From Prostheceraeus crozeri (Eukaryota > Platyhelminthes > Polycladida > Euryleptidae), in NCBI GenBank assembly GCA_907163375.1, contig CAJQUW010000506.1, forward strand, positions 186,001-250,000: a DNA stretch of 64,000 bases, given 5' to 3'. The position numbers and the translations under genes were made by a program. Positions 55,003-64,000 of the stretch are shown here, piece after piece. The notes beneath the pieces are model-generated. The model was not told where the DNA came from and searched no databases. It saw nothing but the letters and a program-made list of their open reading frames with translations. The first letter of the stretch is position 1, and every line of letters starts with the position of its first letter.

Positions 55003-56887
55003 TACCTTTTTCCATAGCTGTTGTCAAACTTTCCATAGTTGATGTCAATTTCTCATTCGCGCAATGTTAACAAAGAATGCATTGAAATGAAGATATCTCT
55101 ATCCATTGTTCCACAGTTGATGACAAAATTTGCATACTCGATGTCAATGTGCAGATATCTATGGTACTTCTAAGCAATGACATCAACGTATCTTTTTGCA
55201 GAAATCGAAAATTCATCTTTGCTATTCTTCGAATAGATTGCTAATTAACCCTAAATTCTTCAGATTTCTACATGTATATAGCCTGTTTTTACATAATTTT
55301 CATTTGTTTGCATGCCTTTAAGTGGACAGTCGCGAGCATTGTTCCATCGCGAGCATCATTTCCATGTATACAGTCATTACCCATAAAAGAATCACGAATT
55401 TAAAATGATCATCTAACAAATCAAAGCATTCTATGTACGGACCTATTCGTAGGATGCTGTTTCAAAGTCTCATACAAGAAGGCAGCATTTCAAAAATGAA
55501 TTTATTGTATTCAAAAAGCTAACTCAAAATATCTTCGAATTCACGACATCGATCCATATATGTTAGTGAATGCGCAAACCATCGAGAACATTTTGCTGGA
55601 GTGATAACATGGAAATTATTTTCAATGATGTCTCTCAGAATATTCAGGCGAAGTCTCTGCAGAGTAATGCCCTGCTGTCGAGCCACATCGTTGTTTGAAA
55701 CAGATCTTTGGACGTCCGGAGAAAATAGTTGGCGCTTTACTGGACTTTTGAGGCAAGAAATGGCATTTTCAGTTATATTTAAGAATGGTGAATATCGCGG
55801 AAGAGAGAAAACAGAATGGCTATCATTAAAATGTGGGACATCTTTATGTGATGGGGCATTGTCTTGAATAATCACAATTTCCTCATCCTCCAATAATGAG
55901 GAAACTTCACTGATGAAGGATGAGTATGCATCCTTTGTCATTCCACCCTCAATAAAGGTGAAATGAACGAGGCCATATTGTGATGATGCAGCGAGACAAG
56001 CAGTCAAATTCAGACCTCGCTTGCCCTCCACCATTCTCACCGCTCGTGTTCCGCGGGCAGATCGTCCCTGTGTTCTGGCTGTCCACAGATTGAAACCGCA
56101 CTCGTCTGTGTAGACTAGTGTCTTTTCAACACCACCGCCCATCATCCACTCAGCATATTCTCTGCGCTCTATCTTCACAGGATCAGAGTTCCACTGAAAT
56201 GGAACCGCTCGTGTCAACTTTAATGTTATGAGAGCACCATCGAGATGACGCATGATCGTCGTGATACCTACAGATATTCCATGGAGTTGGAATATGTACA
56301 TGTAGTTTTTCATCTCTGCCAACGTAGAAGTCGGTTTCGTTTCAATGAACGAAATAAGTTCATTAACCATTTCAGGAGAAATTTTTCGTGGAGGAGCACC
56401 CCCAGATTGTGAAGCTTCACGCTTGCCTTATTGCTTATATTGACGAATTATTCGATAAGCTGATCGTTGATTTACATTAAGTGAATCTACCAAATCGATG
56501 TAATCTTTGCCAGATATGTAAGCGTCTATCAAACGATTGCGATCGACATCAGGTATTCGTCGTTTAGACATGTTGCTTCGAAAAACAATTAACGGGAAAA
56601 AAACTTGGAATTTATCAGGTCTGAAAGTTATGATTACTGACTTGCAGCAAAGATAGACTTTCCTTATGCAACAGATATAACAAGAATGCGACTTACACAC
56701 TGAGAAAATTTAGATTTCACAAGTACCATAGATATCTGCACATTGACATCGAGTATGCAAATTTTGTCATCAACTGTGGAACAATGGATAGAGATATCTT
56801 CATTTCAATGCATTATTTGTTAACATTGCGTGAATGAGAAATTGACATCAACTATGGAAAGTTTGACAACAGCTATGGAAAAAGGTA
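55003..56887 (-). mobile_element. Tc1/mariner-superfamily transposon with long inverted repeats
   Basis: 1,885 bp with terminal inverted repeats of 167 bp (55003-55169 and 56721-56887), nearly perfect, starting TACCTTTTTCCATAGCTG. Flanked by TA on both sides. The single transposase gene has only one stop. Long inverted repeats mark out a subgroup of Tc1-like elements; this is a young copy. Confidence 0.95.
55519..56571 (-). pseudogene. Tc1-like transposase, one in-frame stop
   Basis: 350 codons from an ATG ending at 56571, one frame throughout, interrupted only by TAA at codon 48. Residues 1-47 are a helix-turn-helix (MSKRRIPDVDRNRLIDAYI...QRSAYRIIRQYKQ). Catalytic residues are Asp156 (YTDECGFN), Asp237 (IIQDNAPSH) and Glu268 (FLNITENAIS). 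Only 30 residues separate the last two, against 34 in classical Tc1. RYSPFLNITENAISCLK resembles IS630/Tc1-type proteins of invertebrates. With one stop this copy is inactive, but intact relatives are likely in the genome. Confidence 0.9.
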
Positions 56888-57839
56888 TATTATCGGAAGA
56901 TAGTGAAGTAGAGTTGGGAAATAAAGATAAAATTATTTCTGTTAATCTGAAGATAAACGTTCACAGGTTTCCTTGACAAAATGTTTGCTCTGAATGTTGC
57001 GTCACTAAAACTGCAATCTAATGCTTTCTTTTAAAGGTTTTTTTTCATGTTTCGAAATTTACTAAGTCTTATCCGGATTGTTTATTTATATCTTTCTGTG
57101 ACTATTTCAACAATATCATTTATTCTAGGAATTATGAGCAATTATTGAATTGTTGATATAGGTCCTTTACATGTATTCTTACTCAATTTAAAACCAGAAA
57201 AGTGGATTGAAATCACCATCTCTTCGTAATTTGATTTGAAAGAAGGTGTAGTGCAATGACTGAAATCATTTATGCATCACCGCACTGTCGTCTGTATTCT
57301 TTGCAAGGGTCAATTCAATGATAAAGTTGACATCGTAAAGCAATTTTCATGAATCAAAGACAATGATGTGCATCATGAGCCTCCGTGCACAAGAGAGCCG
57401 ACACAGACACTTAATTTTGCATTGAACAGTGCTGCTTGTTTAGGTATGACCCTTGTATTCTTTCATTTTGCAAGGTTCTTCGCTCATTTTTTGTGCGATG
57501 AAGACCATTTGTCAAATGACACACAGATGAGACGGAAGGGCGCTATAAATAAAATTGCAACTGCATCAAAGCTTGACTTGTCGTACTTATTCTGCAAATG
57601 TAAAACTTAACTTCAATCAATCGGTGGTGAGCTGTACGTTATCGAAATTTCCTATGAAGGAGGTTAGCTTACTGAAAACCCATATTCATCTGTTTGTCGC
57701 CCTGTCAATCTTCTGATCAGATTAGGCATAATTGAAGCGGTAAAGATAATTTTTTTTGAATTTTCTAGTTTGGATTTGTAAACTTCAACGAATTTCATAT
57801 ATGGAGAGATGCTGTTTTACATGTTTCTTTCTTACAAGT
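56888..57839. other. No gene seen
   Basis: AT-rich; the open frame at 57368-57610 has no recognisable domain. Confidence 0.5.
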
Positions 57840-57990
57840 TCAAAACAGTGATCAGGCTGACATTTTTTGGGAAATTACCTGAGACAAAACATGAAGCAAT
57901 GAGATAGGCCTGAAAATCTCGCTGTTGGATTTTTCCTCTTTTGGAATGGGCACAATATTGGTTTTCTTCCTTATCGAAGACGCAGTTCCG
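57840..57990 (-). mobile_element. LINE reverse transcriptase scrap
   Basis: One minus-strand frame reads KTNIVPIPKEEKSNSEIFRP followed by ISLLHVLSQV, the PIPK...RPISLLPVLSKVFE block at the start of LINE reverse transcriptases. Nothing more of the element was found. Confidence 0.65.
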
Positions 57991-60900
57991 AGTGGATCGG
58001 ATAATTGAAGGACAGGAGAACAGAATCGCACAAAACATGAGGAGCTTCTCGAGTAAACGTGGAAGATAGGAAATTAATATCATCAGGACTTTCTGATTGT
58101 TGACTTAATCTTAGGACTTATTTACAATACTTGCAGTTGGGATAGGATCAATTCTCTGCTATTATGAAAATTCAGTGACAGCGAACAGTTGTTGTTGGGT
58201 ACGTGATAATTATTTAGAGAAGACACAGATCAAGTTCAGTGCCAACTTCAGTTCAACGCCAGTGCCGACTGCAATTCGTCTGACCAGGATTCGAACACAT
58301 TTTAGCGTCAGCCACACCTTAAGACTCAAGACGTTTCGGTCCCTACCTTTCATCTCTTTGATAAAGCTAGTTCTACCATAAGATAGAAGTGAGGCGTATT
58401 TTAGCCTAAAAATATTACGAAGCAACTCGCGTTTGGAGGAATTGCTTGCACGGGAACTTCGGCAGTAATTTATGATGGAAAATGAGGCTCACTTCAAATT
58501 GATCAAATTTTGATTTGTTATAAATCGTAGGTATCTGATAGGACCACAATGACCTACTTATTATGATCTGTCATGTTCATGAGTCATGTGATATAATTTG
58601 TTAATCAATTGTGCTAAATTTTTCTCTCAAACTGATTAGGTTAATAGCTATGTGGCTTTATCTATCGGTTTGTTTATTTGCTGTTAATGTGTAGATCATG
58701 CAGAAGGGCATGGTCATGAATCAGGGTGACCATTCGATGACATTCACATTATGAACCTTATAATCACGATAACACGACTGTTGAACATTTGTATGACGTC
58801 AATTGTAATTCAAAGCTGAAAGGTGAATTGTTTCGTTTTTCAGAAAACTATGAATGTGCGACGCTAATTTTAATTAAAACGAATAGTTGTAATAACATTA
58901 TGTCAGCTGAAAACTAAATAATCTGAAGGTATCAAATGTAGAATTGATATGTTTTTCAACATCAATGATATCAATGAATGTACTGAAAGCATTGTGAAAC
59001 TTTATCAGCGAATTTAAAGAAATGATTGAATGTCAATGGAGTTATTACCAGACGTACCTCTTGTCTACTGCTATTTCGTTTAATTGAGTCTTTTGTATGG
59101 AATGTGTACATATTCCTGCTCAGTGTCGTACGCGTGTTTTGACTATAGTTTACTGGCTGTCATGTAAAATTAGGTTGCATAGCAACTTTTGCTATGCGAC
59201 GATGTAGCAGTTCGAATCGTCATTATCCATTTAGTCTACGCTAAATCAAACATTTTCATTTAGGCTAATCTAGAAATGTTAAATTTCAAAAATACTTGAA
59301 TGAAGGTCATGTGCCCCAATACCATAATTACCGGCATGTTCCTATGAAGCAAATTCAATAAAATTTGATTTATTTGTAAACAATAGGCCTACACAAATAT
59401 TAATTTAATAACCTATCGGAATCACGGGATGAATAGGGTAGTTTTGGAATGACAGAACAGTAGCTCAGAGGCTGACGGCGCCCCCTCCCCTGCCCCCGGT
59501 ACGGATCAAGCCTTGTACCAAAACTAATGTCAGCTGTTAAATTGCATCCGAATTGTAGCTGGAGATGGTAGGCAAGATTGTTGTGTTCATTTAATTGGCA
59601 ATTCCATATAGTAACAGACGCTCGTTCGCAAGACTTATCAGGCAGTTTAAAGCATCCTACGTAGATCTTCTGGATTTCGCACACATATTTGTTAATGTTA
59701 ATTATTCATTTCATAGAAAAATTAGACCGAAATTCGTACTACAGCCAATTTGAGAACCTAAAAAGTAGGCGTAGCGGACGCTCGCGGAGAAAATCTAGTT
59801 TTGACATTTTATTTTTTATCGGCAAAACTGCGAATTGACGAACAGCTTCACTTTCAAGTGATGTTTTCCTAGAACTAGAGACATGAAATTTTGAGAAATT
59901 GATGTTCGTTAAGCATAGAATGGTTCCGGTTTCATTTTAAAATAGCATTTTCAATGTTGCGGACACTCGATCTGTGTACTTCCTAATTTCTGCTTGTAGA
60001 TCAATCTCATGCTCATTTCTTCCGGAGATTGTTACTACATTAATGATGCATTTATGTTTTGATCAATTTCCCTCTATGGTTTTGCGTCATAAAGGCCGTG
60101 TAACGGACAATATTAACTATTTTCCTTATTTTTCGATAATTTTCAATCTATTTTTAACACTATCTATTATGGATTGACATTATTTATTATTCCAATTAAG
60201 AGCTCAAACATACTTGCACATGCTGTAGGTATTGGGAAGCTTTTAGAAGTACCTGAAGATTATAAAATTGCCAATTTAAATATATCTATGAAGACATTGG
60301 CCACTCTATATGGCATGGATAAGTTAGTCATTGAATTGAAATTTATTTCTATGGATGTTATAAGTTGCATTGGTAATAGATAGCTTTGATTTTGAAGCTA
60401 ATTGCAATCAGGCATGCCTACACGGTTAGCGAAATGAAAGCAGCAAAATTGAGTAATAAAATTGAAAGAGAATAATGATGGAAACTAAAGAAAAGATGGC
60501 CTATAGTAGAGACTTTCGGCTTTCCAGTGATGAAGATGGCAACAGCTGAAATTGTTCAAGTTAAGAATTTTAGCAAAAGAATGATTTTGAGGTCGATACC
60601 GAGACAAAAGGAGAGATTTCGTGAATAAAAATGTTCTACCGTTAGAAAAGAAAATCCACCGAACGCAGCAACTATCCACTGCTTATGTACTGAATAACAG
60701 ATTTTCATCCGTAGTAGAGTTAGTAAAGATGTGGAATGAGAAATTGTCTTCTAAAAACGGTCTGCTGCAGTCTGCGCAAGGCCGATATAAGAAAACAGAG
60801 ACCCTTGTTACGAGTACAAAGGAGAATGAAAGAAAGATTAGCTGAGAAAATGCGAAGAGAAATTTGGATGATGTGACATTTGCGAATGAGAGTAAGTTTT

Positions 60901-62049
60901 GAAGATTAAGGAATGACAGGTGGATGCAAGTCCATAAGAACGGATGAGTGAATGAAAGCTGAGAACTCCTGATGAGCCATGCAAAGCATTGGTCAGTTTG
61001 AAATTGATGTTCCAGGAGCGATTTGACATTTTCAGTGAGTTGTAAATTCTGAAATCTGTCGTGAAATTCGAAAGGCAAGAATACGCACGTTAATACTTAG
61101 ACTAGTTTTTTAATGCATCGTTTGTAGACTGTCGGATTCCATCTTTCATGAAGCATAAATCATCATTGGCTGATCAGTTTCACCATGTTAGAACACTCGA
61201 AGGGTGGAGCGGTCATCAAAGATCACCAGATCTTAAGATCTTACTCCTACCAAACATTGTGATGGGATCTGGCGAAGAGGAAAGCATCAAGAAGAGGTGG
61301 CATTGGCTATTTGAATGACTTGAAATCTATCGTGGTCGAAGAGATGGATGACCATTTCTAAGAGCGCAATTGATATCTTGAAAAAATAAAGCAAATATTT
61401 ATACATCGAATAAGAACTGTGATGAATTCAACAGGTTGGCTCCCTCGTTACTAACATTTTATAATCCTCTTGAAAAAATCACCGTTTATGATCAGCTTAA
61501 TTACTTTTCTTACCTTATGCGATCTTAGAAACATGTATTACAGTATGGTAAGAGGTTTTGATATGTACCGTATATATTTGGTTATATTAAAAGGTGGCAC
61601 ACATTTTTGGGGTTAGTGCTTGTACAGTAGTTTATATGCTATTTTTCTTCTTATGAAATAACTGATGGCCAATATTTCTATATTCGTAGAACTTAAAACA
61701 TGGCACGACCCGGCAGCCGACTTTGATGACTGGAATATAACACAATGGCTTTCATTACAATTTCCTTGTCACTTTATCAACTCATGTATTATTTTTGTAC
61801 CACAAGCGAACTCAGACGAATGCATTTTAAAAAAATGAATCCCTTTTGACATTTTATAAGTAAAAATAGTCATACAGATACTTGGGAAAACATAGAGATA
61901 TCCTTATACATGAACATAATAGAAATCAAAGCATAGCAATACTGTAAGACACAAACTATACACCCTGGTACTCATAGAAAGCATAAAAGTGAAAAAAGGA
62001 AGAAATCTACCACCGAAGGAAAACACTAGCTATGAAATCCTTTTGAGCA
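57991..62049. other. Long stretch without recognisable gene
   Basis: AT-rich sequence with many short open frames (for example 59400-59684, 60174-60383, 60683-61078) and no domain, splice or repeat evidence. Probably intron or intergenic. Confidence 0.5.
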
Positions 62050-62790
62050 CAAAGATTTGGATTCTTTCTTTTGATAATGAGAGCCTCTACATGTAGGCTA
62101 TATATTTGAAAGAATGTCATACCGCGCGCACTTGTATATCACGGAAAACCTTCTTTTGGCATCAGTCGAGGAAGCATCACCGATTTGGACATCTCGAGTG
62201 ACACTGCTGGATGGAATATTTGTCGATCTTGGGGGACACTTCTGAGGCTTATCAAGTCATTTTGGGACGTGTTCTGACACTCTTCCTCCAAGACGTCTTG
62301 TCGTCCTCCCAATATCCCTGCATCCACAAGTACAGTCAAATTTATAAATCACGTTTTTTGAGTTTGAGAGGAATGGCAATTTATCTTTGAGAGAGCGAAT
62401 CGGAATCAGCCAAGGTGTGAAGACTTTCTAAGTTCTGCACTTGGAAACAACTTGAAAGCCTGCCGAAAACTCCTCTTAAATGAACTGGTACTTTTATCAC
62501 CAGTAAATGGAAGACTCATGAATATCCGCTTTTTCTCAGAGCCAAAGCATTTCAGTTTTTCAGGAATTCGTGTAGTGGAATGTTTTGCAATAAAGCTTGG
62601 TGGATATCCATTTGAGATGAGGGTTGAATTTATTGAATTCAATTCATTCTCTAGGGTATCCGTGGAGCGATTTTGTGATGCTTCCTCGACTGATGCCAAA
62701 AGAAAGTTTCCGTGATATACAAGTGCGCGCGGTATGGCATGCTTTCAAGTATATAGAGGCTCTCATTATCAAAAGAAAGGATCCAGGGGG
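62050..62790 (-). mobile_element. Penelope-like element 3' fragment with inverted flanks
   Basis: On the minus strand, FMSLPFTGDKSTSSFKRSFRQAFKLFPSAELR is the end of a Penelope-type reverse transcriptase region. Further along, near 62280-62340, a frame reads KFDCTCGCRDIGRTTRRLGGRVSE, the GIY-YIG linker block FxCxCGxxYIGRTxRRL. About 115-130 bp at both ends (62050-62181 and 62674-62790) are inverted copies of each other (contain ATACCGCGCGCACTTGTATA). Penelope-like elements are known for such odd terminal repeats. The frame is broken. Confidence 0.65.
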
Positions 62791-63269
62791 TACCGCACCA
62801 ACTTCCCTGATAAACCTACGACTTATAGTCACTATCAGATAGCTGCTATAAGGGGTCTTGCAAATGAACGCATGGACATCCCTGATAAACATAACTGATA
62901 GTGGATACTGCTGATAGTGAAGAATCAAGCGGCATACATCACGACTTTCGTCAGTATGACGTTTCTTGATGTCATCATGATATCATTTAATGACCTTGAA
63001 GGCGTCTCGTGGTATTTGACCTGGATTTTCAGTAGAAGAACAGTTACTATTGATGATGGGGAACACTTGATGATGTTCATAACGAGTTTAATGTATAATT
63101 GAGAAGGGCAGACGAAATGCATTCCAGACAAAGTCAAGATCATGTCGATTATCAAAAATAGCACAAAAAACAGATTTCGGCGAGTGTGAAATAAATGCCA
63201 TTGTTGACGGATTTACAGAAAATAATGAGATTCTATCTCTAAGATTTAATAACGATTCAAACAATCACA
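62791..63269. other. No gene seen
   Basis: AT-rich; contains two ACTGATAGTG/CTGATAGTGA-type words near 62885-62920. No domain recognised. Confidence 0.4.
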
Positions 63270-63707
63270 TTGAAGAGACGCAAGAGGAAAGGGACGAGAC
63301 GATCCGACTACTATCAGAGAATGCTAGAAATTGAAGAAAGGAAAGTGAAAGCAACAGAAAAGAATAACGAATTACTGGAAAGACATTATTCAGTATTAAA
63401 TGATTATTTCAGTCGAATGAACAATCCTCCTCCAACCCAAATGCTTCCCCAACATACATACCATCCATGTATTTACCGGGATGGACAAATACATGTACAT
63501 CCTACGATGGCGACTCAACAAGGAGGATGTGAATGGCTTATGATTTTTTGTTATTTGATGTTTGAATACATGCATATTGATGGAACTTTGAAAGCTCATT
63601 TAACCATTGAAACAATTGAAAACTATATCTACAGTACACAACTACAAGTACCTACAACTTCTTCACTTCACGCTATATCTACAACAGGTAAAATTCCTGA
63701 ATTATAA
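63270..63707 (+). other. Open frame of 145 codons, doubtful
   Basis: Begins KRRKRKGTRRSDYYQRMLEIEERKVKATEKNNELLERH, a charged helix like the C-terminal tail of Myb/SANT-type proteins that accompany Harbinger transposons. The rest has a Pro/His stretch, then ordinary sequence. A possible donor CAACAGGTAAAA lies near 63686. It may be a remnant of such a gene or chance. The function is unknown. Confidence 0.3.
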
Positions 63708-63929
63708 CATGCATTGAATTCGACTCCAATATAATATAATGAGCAAATACATTAAGCTAAATGTTGCCGATGCATTGCTGGGTGATGATTGTTAGCTGAT
63801 GTTGATACTGACGCATAAAATCCGAGTCAAACTCCAATCTCTACATTGCACCTGTGTCACTAATGGTGCTCTCTAGCACTCCTAAGAAAATGGCCATCAG
63901 ACATGTCCCTGATAGCCTATCATCAAGCA

Positions 63930-64000
63930 TGCCGGCACGGGGTGGGCAGGGTGGGCAAAGCCCATGCTGCCCTTTTCACAGGGTGGGCAGGGTGGGCAAT
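63930..64000 (+). repeat. GGGTGGGCA repeat at window edge
   Basis: Copies of GGGTGGGCAGGGTGGGCAA occur at about 63940 and 63980 with a complementary GCTGCCC block between, continuing past the window. Probably the terminus of a transposon cut by the edge. The G runs could form quadruplexes. Confidence 0.6.

Noticed and set aside
63636-63688. Possible FoxJ exon between CTACAG and CAACAG/GTAAAA
   Set aside because: Only weak splice words; the peptide has no FoxJ-like block in any phase.
1-64000. CRISPR arrays, bacterial operons, ribosomal RNA genes
   Set aside because: None seen; introns, LINEs and a forkhead gene show this is animal nuclear DNA, and the tandem repeats have no short spacer structure.

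Overview
This is AT-rich, intron-rich animal DNA, most likely from a marine invertebrate; the sequence does not identify the species. Evidence for an animal is a forkhead gene of the FoxJ2/FoxJ3 type on the + strand, with canonical GT/AG splice sites. The rest is dense with metazoan mobile elements: mariner, Tc1-like, pogo, a GC-rich LINE, Penelope-like fragments, a tRNA-derived SINE and a Polinton.

Layout. 1-11.06 kb: satellite DNA, with two arrays in opposite orientation facing a diverged 1.15-kb centre. The basic monomer is about 166 bp and carries a conserved 18-19 bp box. Four monomers make a 664-bp unit, and in the right array two 664-bp versions alternate to give a 1,328-bp higher-order unit. 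11.1-14 kb: fragments of a LINE, a Penelope-like element and a hAT-like transposase. 15.65-18.26 kb: an apparently undescribed DNA transposon with short terminal inverted repeats, a 4-bp target duplication and two mirrored clusters of the motif CGTTACGAACGTAC. 18.5-24.5 kb: two FoxJ exons around an intron holding a whole-looking mariner, a SINE and a fold-back MITE.

24.5-53 kb: one very large intron, if the candidate exon at 53,059 is real. It holds a 25-kb nested inverted structure. The outer arms are near-identical 1.5-kb inverted repeats. Inside them, 163-bp inverted repeats bound a broken Polinton with integrase, packaging ATPase, cysteine protease, both capsid-protein genes and several small genes, but no visible DNA polymerase B. 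A pogo element sits in its major capsid gene, and a 4.9-kb LINE flanked by a 12-bp duplication sits near its right end. 53-64 kb: probably further intron, with a nearly intact Tc1-like transposon with 167-bp inverted repeats, another Penelope-like fragment, LINE scraps and a G-rich repeat at the window edge.

The only host gene recognised with confidence is FoxJ. The most unusual items are the higher-order satellite with its conserved box, the 15.65-18.26 kb transposon, and the polymerase-less Polinton with its accessory genes and inverted flanks.
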